Assembly (NCBI GenBank): GCA_030589175.1
Contig: JAUUWJ010000060.1
Coordinates: 1 to 5,582, forward strand
DNA from: Actinomycetes bacterium
GTDB taxonomy: Bacteria > Actinomycetota > Aquicultoria > SURF-47 > JAUUWJ01
Length of the DNA: 5,582 bases
Direction: 5' to 3'
A program made the position numbers and the translations under genes. Shown here piece after piece: positions 1 through 5,582 of this stretch. A model generated the notes under the pieces. The model saw nothing but the letters and a program-made list of their open reading frames with translations, had not been told where the DNA came from and did no database searches. Numbering within the stretch: position 1 is the stretch's first letter; every line of letters begins with the position of its first letter.

Positions 1-208
1 TTTCCTCGTCTGTTACAGGCTTCTTGCCAGCCCTTAGAACAAAATTAGCCCCGAAATTTCTTAGTTCTTTACCAAGCGAATTTTCTAAATCAAAAACAAC
101 GGCAAGCAAAGCAGATATTAGCAAAGCGGCTAGGAAAAGAGCTAGGAAACCGGATAATAGCTTTGATTTATTTCCGTTCAAAAACTTTAGTATTAGCTTT
201 ACAAACAT
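1..208 (-). CDS. FtsX/MacB-type ABC transporter permease, N-terminal fragment (runs off window)
   Basis: Sixty-nine codons are visible; the gene continues past position 1. The start is a short basic segment (MFVKLILKFLNGNKSKL) followed by a hydrophobic helix at about residues 18-40, then the soluble segment GKELRNFGANFVLRAG. This matches the complete permease just upstream, which has GKELRSYGSNLQIVP at the same distance from its first helix, so the two are paralogs. In the family this layout is one N-terminal helix, a large extracytoplasmic domain and three C-terminal helices; only the first part can be seen. The pair probably forms a heterodimeric permease served by an ATPase encoded further downstream, outside the window. 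The ATG at 208 aligns best with the paralog but has no clear ribosome binding site. An in-frame TTG at 223 sits 7 bases after GGTG and is a real alternative start, adding five residues. Family assignment is fairly sure; substrate is inferred from context only. Confidence 0.8.
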   Translation of the reverse strand, partial: MFVKLILKFLNGNKSKLLSGFLALFLAALLISALLAVVFDLENSLGKELRNFGANFVLRAGKKPVTDEE

Positions 209-242
209 CGATTTATTACTCAAATCATTTCACCTTCAAACA

Positions 243-1469
243 TCAATTTCCTCGCAATGCGACAACCGGCTGAATTTTGGTTGCCTTTCTAATTGGCAGA
301 TAACTACCAACAAGAGCTATCGCCAAAGAGAGAACTAAGGTAATAACCAGCGTTAAAAAATCAAATGAGACGCTTGTCTTAAAAACCGCTTGGCCGATAA
401 ATTTTGCTAGAATCAAACCGATAAAATAACCGGCGAACCCTGCACCCAAAGCTATGACGATAAGCTCCGCTAAAAACTGAAAAGCTATCTGGCCATTGGA
501 AGCGCCAATCGACTTTGCCAGTCCTATCTCGCCCCTTCTTTCAATTATTGCTGTTGTGGTTGTAGTCATCACCGCAATAGCAGTCGCAACAATAGAAATT
601 ATAATTGTTAGAAAAATCATAAGCTCCAAACGGCTTAAGAGACGACCTTCGGCTTCTGTAAACTGGCGCAAGTTCTTTACCCGGGCGTCTTTTACAACTT
701 CTTTGATTTGAGTGCTTATCGCCCCCACGGTAGGCGTGCAATACCAGGTTTCATATTCTTTCTTGTTCATGTCGTTGACTTTCTTATTGCGAATGGAAGC
801 CGGCAGCTTTAATTTCGGTACAATCATCGCGCTGATATGAACTTTCTCGACAATATTCTTTTGTCCTTTTATTTTTTGAGCAAAAGAAGTTGAGCCGAGA
901 ATCGATTCTTTGTACTTATCGACTCTTATGATGCCTACCGCATAAGACTTGAATACTTTCCCTTTACTTTCCATCGATAAGGTACTTCCCATTTTTGCGC
1001 CAATTTTCTTGGCAATCGAAGAGCCCAATAAAATCTCGTCTTCTTTTTTCGGCCAGGCTCCTTTTACTTTCCACCAGGGAAAAGTCTGACGAGCCCCTGT
1101 TTTGACTATCTTTCCTTCAGAAGTTTTCAAAGATTTATCAAACCAGGTACCGATAAATTGTGTTTTTCCTTTTTGCCCAACTAATTTGACATTAGTTTTA
1201 AGCTCGGGAGCAATTCCCACTAAATTATGCCGCCAAAAAATCGTTTTTAATTTAAGCAGTGAGTCTTCTTTAAGATAATCACTACTTCGGGGAACTATTT
1301 GTAGGTTCGAGCCGTAACTTCTAAGCTCTTTGCCGATTTTTTTATCCATGCGAGCGCTAACGGCAATCATCGCTGAAATAAGCGACGATCCCATAAGGAT
1401 CGCCAGCGCCGTTAATAATATTCTTTTCTTGCGGATCTGAAAGGTCCGTAAAAGTAATATTTTAAGCAT
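243..1469 (-). CDS. FtsX/MacB-type ABC transporter permease of the FTR1-associated iron operon
   Basis: A 408-residue integral membrane protein with MacB/FtsX topology. A basic N-terminus (RTFQIRKKR) precedes helix 1 at about residues 17-38; a large, presumably extracytoplasmic domain spans about 40-280; three helices follow at about 283-305, 333-357 and 370-390. Family marks include ERRGEIGLAKSIGAS (310-324) after helix 2 and the C-terminal PIRKATKIQPVVALRG (392-407). The segment EYETWYCTP (238-246), with a single cysteine at 244, and the QFTEAEGRLLSRLE stretch (269-282) before helix 2 recall, from memory, the permeases next to FTR1 in Campylobacter-like iron loci. It lies 41 bases after the FTR1 gene and just before a paralogous permease, so the two likely work as a pair with an ATPase not in view. 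Many FtsX-type proteins do mechanical or signalling work rather than transport, so direct iron movement is not assured. The start ATG has no visible ribosome binding site and follows a short tandem repeat. Confidence 0.88.
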   Translation of the reverse strand: MLKILLLRTFQIRKKRILLTALAILMGSSLISAMIAVSARMDKKIGKELRSYGSNLQIVPRSSDYLKEDSLLKLKTIFWRHNLVGIAPELKTNVKLVGQKGKTQFIGTWFDKSLKTSEGKIVKTGARQTFPWWKVKGAWPKKEDEILLGSSIAKKIGAKMGSTLSMESKGKVFKSYAVGIIRVDKYKESILGSTSFAQKIKGQKNIVEKVHISAMIVPKLKLPASIRNKKVNDMNKKEYETWYCTPTVGAISTQIKEVVKDARVKNLRQFTEAEGRLLSRLELMIFLTIIISIVATAIAVMTTTTTAIIERRGEIGLAKSIGASNGQIAFQFLAELIVIALGAGFAGYFIGLILAKFIGQAVFKTSVSFDFLTLVITLVLSLAIALVGSYLPIRKATKIQPVVALRGN

Positions 1470-1475
1470 TGTAAT

Positions 1476-1503
1476 CGTTATGCGTTCATCGTTCGTCGTT
1501 CAT
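1476..1503 (-). repeat. Degenerate 7-bp tandem repeat, four copies, between FTR1 and permease genes
   Basis: Read on the plus strand, four consecutive heptamers are CGTTATG, CGTTCAT, CGTTCGT and CGTTCAT. All begin CGTT; the second and fourth are identical and the others differ by two or three bases and by one. The array fills 28 of the 41 bases between the FTR1 stop and the permease start. On the coding strand it contains only short open frames that stop at once, and no Shine-Dalgarno-like purine tract is present before the permease ATG. It may be a slipped-strand microsatellite or a binding site; the sequence alone does not decide. Confidence 0.7.
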
Positions 1504-1510
1504 CATGAGA

Positions 1511-2773
1511 TTATTTTTTAAAAAACTTAGAAACATTAGCTAGCTCATTTTTGCTAACCATAATAGTTCCATCTTCTTCTTTATGTTTAATAGGTACCGG
1601 ATTGCAGCCGCCCTTCTCACCAATGCTTCCTGTTGGAATAGGAGCATTACAATTCTTACAAATTAAGTTGTCCTTTTCCATAAAATAGCCGGTAGGGCCG
1701 CAGACCCGGCAGGCATCTGCGGCTACTACAAAGGAACCGGCTTTTTTCAGAACCAGCAACTTAACCTTCTTATTATTTATATCTACTTGATATTTGGAAA
1801 GTCCATACTTGATCTCCGTTTTTTCTAACTGCAGCCCACTGTTTTTGCTTTTGACCAGTTTAGGTGTTGGGTCCTGAACCTGATTAGCAGCTGCCAGGGC
1901 CGTTCCCAGAACAAAAATCACTACAACACTAACTGCAACTGCCGTATATTTATAATTTTTCTCTTTTTGGATTTGGGCGAGGACTTTTCTTCTCTCTACA
2001 ATATCTTTAGGAAGTCTAGATTCGATAGTCTGGGAACTTTCCATCATAATCATCAACACTGGTACGGCTAACATTCCAATCAGGATAGCAATGCTTATGG
2101 TATCTCTAACCAGAAAACCGATTATAGCCATCTCTGTCGGATGCGAAGGCAGCAAACCGATTTCAGTAAACTCGTGAATACCGCCGGCCGCAAGCTTTAG
2201 AGCTAATACTAAAAGAATGATGCTCGTATAGTTAAAAAAGCGGTGCAGATCTATTCGAATCGAGCCTTTGATAAACATATAACCGAATCCGATAGCCAGA
2301 GTAAAACCTAGAATAGCTCCACTGAAAGTCACTATAAGACTAGGACTTTGATATGCAAGTCCCAACATCATCAGGACGGTTTCAATTCCTTCCCTGCCGA
2401 CCATAATAAAAGTGAAAAGAAAAATTCCCAATCCTTGAATTATCGTACCTTTTGATTGAGCAATGGTTTCCATTCTAGCTTCCATTTTTTGCTTTAAAAA
2501 ACGGCCAGTTTTATACATCCAGACAACCATCGTAGTAACAAAGAAAGCGGCCACTAATAAAACAATTCCTTCTACCAGCTCACTTTCCGGATCAATACCG
2601 CTAAAACGAAAGGCAATTGCCGCCACCAGGCTTAAAATTACAGCCGAAATTAGCCCAGCCCAGGCATATGTTTTTAATCCCTCCCTTTTAGTTTTATTTA
2701 AATAGGCAATAATGATACCTATTACGAGTGCTGCTTCTATACCCTCGCGCAATGCAATAATTAGCGCTTCCAT
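1511..2773 (-). CDS. FTR1-family iron permease fused to a C-terminal cysteine-rich DUF2318 domain
   Basis: A 420-residue two-part protein. Residues 1-245 form an FTR1/Fip1-type high-affinity iron permease with seven predicted helices. Its two iron-binding REGIE motifs are at 9-13 (helix 1) and 127-131 (helix 4), the expected places. A basic stretch (about 246-276) and an eighth helix (about 277-296) lead to a domain at about 300-420 that matches DUF2318: C355-x2-C358-G, GY at 362-363, C372-x2-C375, and GGCNPVP at 388-394 with C390. DUF2318 members are annotated as putative Fe-S or metal-binding proteins; their chemistry is not well established. Basic loops at 25-35, 88-110, 169-179 and 246-276 fit a cytoplasmic location, putting the N-terminus and the DUF2318 domain outside. 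Many relatives encode the two parts as separate genes. The ATG directly abuts the fur stop codon and uses a ribosome binding site inside the fur end, so the two are translationally linked. Ferrous versus ferric substrate cannot be told from sequence. Confidence 0.93.
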   Translation of the reverse strand: MEALIIALREGIEAALVIGIIIAYLNKTKREGLKTYAWAGLISAVILSLVAAIAFRFSGIDPESELVEGIVLLVAAFFVTTMVVWMYKTGRFLKQKMEARMETIAQSKGTIIQGLGIFLFTFIMVGREGIETVLMMLGLAYQSPSLIVTFSGAILGFTLAIGFGYMFIKGSIRIDLHRFFNYTSIILLVLALKLAAGGIHEFTEIGLLPSHPTEMAIIGFLVRDTISIAILIGMLAVPVLMIMMESSQTIESRLPKDIVERRKVLAQIQKEKNYKYTAVAVSVVVIFVLGTALAAANQVQDPTPKLVKSKNSGLQLEKTEIKYGLSKYQVDINNKKVKLLVLKKAGSFVVAADACRVCGPTGYFMEKDNLICKNCNAPIPTGSIGEKGGCNPVPIKHKEEDGTIMVSKNELANVSKFFKK

Positions 2774-3208
2774 TTATTTCTCTCCCTTTTTACACTTTTC
2801 GCATGTACCAAATATTTCTAGGCGATGTAAATGGACATCGAAATTATGTTTTTTCGCCAAATCTTCTTGTTGTTTTTCTATTGTTAAACTTTTGAACTCG
2901 ATAATTTCTCCGCAATTGGTACAAACAAAATGATCGTGGTGTAAGTTTGAAGTAGACTCATAGTGCAGATGGTTTTCGCCAAACTGTGATTCTTCAGCCA
3001 AACCCGCATCCGTTAGCAGCTTTAACGTTCTATAAACTGTAACTCTACCGATAAAAGGGTATTTATTAACTAAATTAAAGTAAAGCTCTTCAGCACTAAT
3101 ATGTCTCTTTTTAAGATTTAAGAAATGTGCGGCTATCAGATCTCTTTGCTTTGTTTTGTGAAAACCTCTTTTATCTAGGTATTCGTTAAATTTAGCTAAA
3201 CTGTTCAT
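2774..3208 (-). CDS. fur: Fur-family ferric uptake regulator
   Basis: A 144-residue metal-dependent repressor, usual Fur length. The N-terminal winged helix has its recognition helix at about residues 54-69 (RVTVYRTLKLLTDAGL). Metal-site residues are visible: H36, H80, H82 and E84, the HHDH signature at 90-93, H126 and H128. Structural-zinc cysteine pairs are at C96/C99 and C136/C139. The residue where the peroxide sensor PerR has aspartate is glutamate here (E104, in CGEIIEF), favouring an iron-responsive Fur over PerR. It is the first gene of the iron operon: its TAA is followed at once by the ATG of the FTR1 fusion gene. A promoter and a Fur-box-like site lie just upstream, so autoregulation is likely. 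There is no strong ribosome binding site before its ATG. Whether it is the cell's global Fur or an operon-specific regulator cannot be told; Zur or Mur specificity is less likely given the neighbours. Confidence 0.93.
   Translation of the reverse strand: MNSLAKFNEYLDKRGFHKTKQRDLIAAHFLNLKKRHISAEELYFNLVNKYPFIGRVTVYRTLKLLTDAGLAEESQFGENHLHYESTSNLHHDHFVCTNCGEIIEFKSLTIEKQQEDLAKKHNFDVHLHRLEIFGTCEKCKKGEK
2782..2786 (-). promoter_or_regulatory. Ribosome binding site for the FTR1 fusion gene, inside fur
   Basis: On the minus strand GGGAG lies within the last codons of fur and ends 8 bases before the ATG at 2773. The fur TAA and the FTR1 ATG touch directly (TAAATG). This placement implies that a ribosome finishing fur can start the next gene without leaving the message, and it supports 2773 as the start. 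Confidence 0.7.
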
Positions 3209-3210
3209 TA

Positions 3211-3233
3211 TTTTATATACCCATATATGAAAA
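3211..3233. repeat. Imperfect AT-rich dyad next to the fur start
   Basis: TTTTATATA and TATATGAAAA flank a CCCA centre; ATATA/TATAT (3215-3219 and 3224-3228) pair perfectly and the outer T4/A4 arms pair with one bulged G. It overlaps the left edge of the candidate Fur box and ends 3 bases before the fur start codon. It may be a second operator half, a structure around the start of translation, or simply AT-rich sequence. Confidence 0.3.
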
Positions 3234-3247
3234 TGAAAACCAGTTTC
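3229..3247. promoter_or_regulatory. Candidate Fur box (autoregulatory operator)
   Basis: The plus-strand sequence GAAAATGAAAACCAGTTTC matches the classical 19-bp Fur consensus GATAATGATAATCATTATC at 14 of 19 positions by direct comparison. It contains the inverted pair TGAAA/TTTCA around a 5-base centre (3234-3248). It sits between the predicted promoter -10 box and the fur start, about 6 to 24 bases after the expected transcription start, where bound repressor would block initiation or escape. The consensus is from proteobacterial and Bacillus Fur, so the site used by this organism could differ. Confidence 0.55.
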
Positions 3248-3259
3248 AATTCCATATAG

Positions 3260-3289
3260 AGTTTAGCATACGCTCTATTTACCTGTCAA
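3260..3289 (-). promoter_or_regulatory. Sigma-70-type promoter for the fur-iron operon
   Basis: On the minus strand a perfect -35 hexamer TTGACA (3289-3284) is followed after 18 bases by TAAACT (3265-3260), which matches 4 of 6 positions of TATAAT. The expected transcription start is near 3253, giving a leader of about 45 bases to the fur ATG that would contain the candidate Fur box. No other equally good promoter was seen in the 139-base gap, and the position fits a start of a new transcription unit after the pseudouridine synthase gene. Confidence 0.6.
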
Positions 3290-3347
3290 GAGATTTTAAA
3301 TAATTTTACAGATACTTCGTAAGTGCAGCTAAAGCAGGGGCCCTTTC

Positions 3348-4067
3348 CTAATAGATAGCAGCCGCCTTGCCCAGATTAGTCAATTCTTGTTTGGTTAGCT
3401 CACGCCACTGCCCTTCTTTTAATCCTAAAAGTTTAATTGGGCCAAATTGCGTTCTCTTAAGATCAGTAACTTTATATCCTAAAGCTTCAAACATTTTGCG
3501 GATTTGCCTTTTTCGGCCTTCTTTTAATACAACTTCATATACTTTTTGCTTTGCCCCGACCTTGATTGGGAGCTCTTTAATCTTTGCCAGCGCTGTTTTT
3601 TTACCTTCTATTTCAATCCCTTGTCTAAATTCGGCCAGCTCTTTCTCTCCTAAAGTAGAATTTGCTCTTACTTCATATACTTTAGGAATTTTAAAGCGGG
3701 GGTGTAAAAGCTTTGCCGCTAAATCACCATCGTTAGTCAGAATAAGCAATCCGTGGCTGTTTCTATCCAATCGGCCCATAGGAAAAATGCGCTCATCTAC
3801 GTTTAGTAAGTCACGAACTGATTTTCGGCCCCTATCGTCAGAAACTGCTGTAAGGATGCCTTTGGGCTTATTGAAAATAATGTATATTCTTTTCTCGATG
3901 GAAACTATTTTTCCGTTTACTTTTACAAAATCTTTCTGAGGATTAATCTCGGTTGCAAGGTTCTCGATTTTGACGCAATTTACTTCTACTTTGCCGCTTA
4001 TGATTAGCCCTTCAACTTTTCGCCTTGCTCCTATACCAGCTGAAGCTAAAAATTTATTTATTCGCAT
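3348..4067 (-). CDS. rluB: rRNA pseudouridine synthase, RluB/RsuA family
   Basis: A 239-residue enzyme that isomerises a specific uridine of ribosomal RNA to pseudouridine. The N-terminal S4 RNA-binding domain covers about residues 1-60 (MRINKFLASAGIGARRKVEG). The catalytic core includes FNKPKG (65-70), then GRLDRNSHGLLILTNDGD (98-115), in which D101 is the expected catalytic aspartate. The C-terminal GRKRQIRKMFEALGYKV is the usual RsuA/RluB/RluE signature, close to the more common GRNRQIRRM form. Length is normal for this compact subfamily. The gene follows scpB by 37 bases, an order (scpA, scpB, rluB) common in Gram-positive bacteria and other lineages, where this enzyme is usually called RluB and acts on 23S rRNA. 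RsuA (16S) activity cannot be excluded from sequence. There is no clear ribosome binding site before the ATG, but MRxNKFLA is the typical family start. No convincing terminator follows the gene. Confidence 0.92.
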   Translation of the reverse strand: MRINKFLASAGIGARRKVEGLIISGKVEVNCVKIENLATEINPQKDFVKVNGKIVSIEKRIYIIFNKPKGILTAVSDDRGRKSVRDLLNVDERIFPMGRLDRNSHGLLILTNDGDLAAKLLHPRFKIPKVYEVRANSTLGEKELAEFRQGIEIEGKKTALAKIKELPIKVGAKQKVYEVVLKEGRKRQIRKMFEALGYKVTDLKRTQFGPIKLLGLKEGQWRELTKQELTNLGKAAAIY

Positions 4068-4104
4068 GCCGGAGACAGAGATACTTTAGATTCATGGTAA
4101 AAAG

Positions 4105-4695
4105 CTAGGATTGGGTTTGAGCCTCTGAATCCTGCTCTACGAAACTTTGCTTAATTTGCTCTTTTGTTTCTTCGTCGGCTGCAAAATCGCGAAGGTCTTG
4201 TAAATCACTTATGCTGCTGATATTCATTTGCTCTAAGAATTTGCGGCCAGTTCCGTAGAGCATCGGACCGCCCGGACTTTTAGCTCGCCCTCTCTCTTTT
4301 ATCAACCCTTTTTGTAAAAGTGTTGCAACTGAACCGTCTGAATTTACGCCCCTTATATCACTAATATAGGACTTGGTTGCCGGCTGTTTATAGGCAATTA
4401 TTGCCAGTGTTTCCAAAGCCGCGTTAGTAAGCCGCCTGAAATCACTAGCCGCCAGAAATTGCTCGACATATTGATGATTTGCCGGATATGTAAATAAGCT
4501 CACTTTAGAGGCAACTGATCTTAATTGAAAACCTCTGTTTTGGCTTTCAAGCTCAGTTTGGATTTCCTTTAAAGCTTTCTCGATAGCTTCAGGCTCCATT
4601 TCTAATAACTGGGCCAGATTGTCTACCGAAACTCCTTTGTCTGAGACAAATAAAATCGATTCTAAAATACTTTTTAAAGCAGCGACATCAAGCAT
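4105..4695 (-). CDS. scpB: Segregation and condensation protein B
   Basis: A 196-residue protein, normal length, that dimerises and binds the kleisin ScpA in the SMC-ScpA-ScpB complex that compacts and segregates the chromosome. It has the expected two winged-helix domains: the first at about residues 1-80 (LKSILESILFVSDKGVSVDN), the second at about 88-165 with the family hallmark RLTNAALETLAIIAYKQP, then ISDIRGVNSDGSVATLL and the LYGTGRKFLE segment. The C-terminal tail (about 175-196) is acidic and polar and probably disordered. Its ATG lies inside the last codons of scpA (8-base overlap), with a strong GGAGGG ribosome binding site, so the partners are translationally coupled and likely made in matched amounts. 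Confidence 0.96.
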   Translation of the reverse strand: MLDVAALKSILESILFVSDKGVSVDNLAQLLEMEPEAIEKALKEIQTELESQNRGFQLRSVASKVSLFTYPANHQYVEQFLAASDFRRLTNAALETLAIIAYKQPATKSYISDIRGVNSDGSVATLLQKGLIKERGRAKSPGGPMLYGTGRKFLEQMNISSISDLQDLRDFAADEETKEQIKQSFVEQDSEAQTQS

Positions 4696-5422
4696 CTTCT
4701 ACACCCTCCAAAAATTCTAATTCTATTTGGCCGAAATTACTCCCTTGTACAATATCGACCATTGAACGCTTATATAATTCTAAAATCGCTAAAAAAGTGA
4801 CAATTACTTCATTTTTATTGAAGTTTTTCGTAATATCCTTAAATTTTTGAGGCCTATCTTTAAGCTTTGAGAGCACGTAATCAATTTGCTCATCAACACT
4901 CATAGACATAGGCGTAATGTGGCTCGTGCTGACAATACTATAATGGCGTACTCTTACTATGTGAAGCAGATGCTTAGCAAGATCCTGCGGAGTTATTTCT
5001 TCATCAAAATCGGGCATTAATTTTGCAAAACATTCTTCGAGCTCCGCTTCGCGCCGGTAATATCTGCTGCCTAAATTAAGTTTTTGTTCGAAGAATTCGG
5101 CAACATTTTTGTACTTCTTGTAATTTATGAGTTTTTTGATTAGCTCTTTTTTAACTTCAGCAGCAGCTAATGGCTCAGTTTGGATTTCTTCTTCGCTAGG
5201 AAGTAAGCCTTTGGATTTTATTTCTAATAAGGTTGCGGCAATAAGTAAAAATTCACTGGCTACTTCGAGATTCAATTCTTTGAGGCTTTCAATATAAGCT
5301 AAATACTCATCAGTTATTTGAGAGATTGATATTTCATAGATATCTACTTCGTGGCGGGATATCAGAGACAGCAAAAGATCTAACGGCCCTTCAAATTGCT
5401 GTAATTTTACTTCAAATGTCAT
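4688..5422 (-). CDS. scpA: Segregation and condensation protein A (kleisin)
   Basis: A 244-residue bacterial kleisin that bridges the two heads of the SMC dimer and carries ScpB. The N-terminal domain shows the family opening FEGPLDLLLSLISRHEVDI (about residues 9-27), followed by ISQITDEYLAYIE and the helix LEVASEFLLIAATLLEIKSK, which contacts the SMC neck. The middle (about 75-150) is charged and binds ScpB. The C-terminal winged helix (about 175-240) holds the segment NEVIVTFLAILELYKRSMV typical of the SMC-head contact. Length is normal. The stop codon lies within the start of scpB. Upstream is a 46-base gap after a possible partial membrane-protein gene, so scpA may not be the first gene of its transcript. 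The ribosome binding site is weak (an A-rich AAAGAAA tract). Confidence 0.96.
   Translation of the reverse strand: MTFEVKLQQFEGPLDLLLSLISRHEVDIYEISISQITDEYLAYIESLKELNLEVASEFLLIAATLLEIKSKGLLPSEEEIQTEPLAAAEVKKELIKKLINYKKYKNVAEFFEQKLNLGSRYYRREAELEECFAKLMPDFDEEITPQDLAKHLLHIVRVRHYSIVSTSHITPMSMSVDEQIDYVLSKLKDRPQKFKDITKNFNKNEVIVTFLAILELYKRSMVDIVQGSNFGQIELEFLEGVEDA
4704..4709 (-). promoter_or_regulatory. Strong ribosome binding site for scpB, inside scpA
   Basis: GGAGGG on the minus strand ends 8 bases before the scpB ATG at 4695 and is embedded in the scpA codons for Glu-Gly near its end. It fixes the scpB start and supports coupled translation of the two condensin subunits. Confidence 0.75.
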
Positions 5423-5467
5423 ATTTTTTTCTTTGCTTTTAAATTTGCTGCTTTTAATAGCTCAAGC

Positions 5468-5490
5468 GCTAACTTTCTATATATGTTAGC
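5468..5490. repeat. Short inverted repeat upstream of scpA
   Basis: GCTAAC (5468-5473) and GTTAGC (5485-5490) form a perfect 6-bp inverted pair around an 11-base AT-rich loop. It overlaps the stop codon of the possible upstream partial gene. No T-run follows on either strand, so it does not look like an intrinsic terminator; it could be a weak RNA hairpin or chance. Confidence 0.35.
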
Positions 5491-5582
5491 AAAAGGAATG
5501 AAAACATAAAAGTAATGGCTAATAGTCCGAGGTTTAGACACTGTGCAATCTCTATAGAAGAGTTAAATTCTAAGCACAAAAT
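5469..5582 (-). CDS. Possible C-terminal end of an upstream membrane protein (partial)
   Basis: One minus-strand frame stays open from the window edge for 37 codons to a TAG at 5471-5469; the other two close within a few codons of the edge. The translation ends in a strongly hydrophobic stretch, LGLLAITFMFSFLLLTYIES, that reads like a final transmembrane helix. In several bacterial lineages a membrane site-2 protease or another gene precedes scpA, and this tail might be such a gene, but no diagnostic motif is present. An open stretch of this length can arise by chance in AT-rich DNA, so the call rests on the hydrophobic character and on the otherwise dense packing of genes on this strand. Confidence 0.4.
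   Translation of the reverse strand: MLCLEFNSSIEIAQCLNLGLLAITFMFSFLLLTYIES

Noticed and set aside
24..338. A 104-codon plus-strand open frame
   Set aside because: It is antisense to the second permease fragment and the end of the first permease, both supported by homology; it has no family features.
541..741. A 66-codon minus-strand open frame inside the first permease
   Set aside because: It is in another frame of a well supported gene; the translation is low-complexity (asparagine, tyrosine, cysteine rich) and not protein-like.
2463..2933. Two plus-strand open frames of 80 and 73 codons
   Set aside because: They lie opposite the start of the FTR1 gene and the end of fur and show no recognisable features.
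2774..3208. Peroxide sensor PerR instead of Fur
   Set aside because: The diagnostic aspartate of PerR is glutamate here (E104), and the gene heads an iron uptake operon with a Fur-box-like site.
3301..3347. Possible intrinsic terminator after the pseudouridine synthase gene, around the GGGGCCC palindrome
   Set aside because: The palindrome is too short, has no usable loop, and is not followed by a T-run on the minus strand; no stable stem could be drawn.
3367..3939. A 190-codon open frame on the plus strand opposite the pseudouridine synthase gene
   Set aside because: It lies wholly within a gene with clear family motifs on the other strand; its translation is serine-rich and low in identifiable motifs, as expected for an antisense shadow.
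4688..4695. Overlap of scpA and scpB as a possible frameshift or assembly error
   Set aside because: Both proteins are full length with intact family ends, and a strong ribosome binding site precedes the scpB start; short overlaps are normal for this gene pair.

Overview
The window is a compact, AT-leaning bacterial segment (roughly 40% GC by eye) in which every convincing gene lies on the minus strand, so it is transcribed from high to low coordinates. It holds two gene groups. No tRNA, rRNA, CRISPR array or insertion sequence was seen. The housekeeping genes scpA, scpB and an RluB/RsuA-type pseudouridine synthase imply an organism that uses the SMC-ScpAB condensin rather than MukBEF. I cannot assign a phylum from these genes.

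Region by region, in transcription order: a possible C-terminal tail of an upstream membrane protein (5582-5469); scpA (5422-4688) overlapping scpB (4695-4105) by 8 bases; an rRNA pseudouridine synthase of the RluB/RsuA family (4067-3348); then a 139-base intergenic region with a good sigma-70-like promoter and a Fur-box-like operator. After this comes an iron operon: a Fur-family repressor (3208-2774), directly abutted by an FTR1 iron permease carrying a C-terminal cysteine-rich DUF2318 domain (2773-1511), then an FtsX/MacB-type ABC permease (1469-243), then the first 69 codons of a second, paralogous permease that runs off the window (208-1).

The iron operon resembles the FTR1 / DUF2318 / paired-permease / ATPase loci known from Campylobacter (around p19) and the related Fet/Ftr systems. 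Here the permease and the DUF2318 protein are one polypeptide. An extra membrane helix between them should place the cysteine domain outside the cytoplasm. The inferred logic is that Fur senses cytoplasmic iron and represses its own operon; FTR1 moves iron inward using its two REGIE motifs; the exported cysteine domain prepares or hands over iron; and the FtsX-type ABC complex supports this by an unknown mechanism. The ATPase, and any P19 or thioredoxin-like partner, would have to lie beyond position 1 or elsewhere.

The most notable oddities are the FTR1-DUF2318 fusion with its topology-flipping helix, a four-copy 7-bp degenerate tandem repeat in the gap before the first permease (which has no visible ribosome binding site), and a chain of overlapping stop and start codons between the two permeases.
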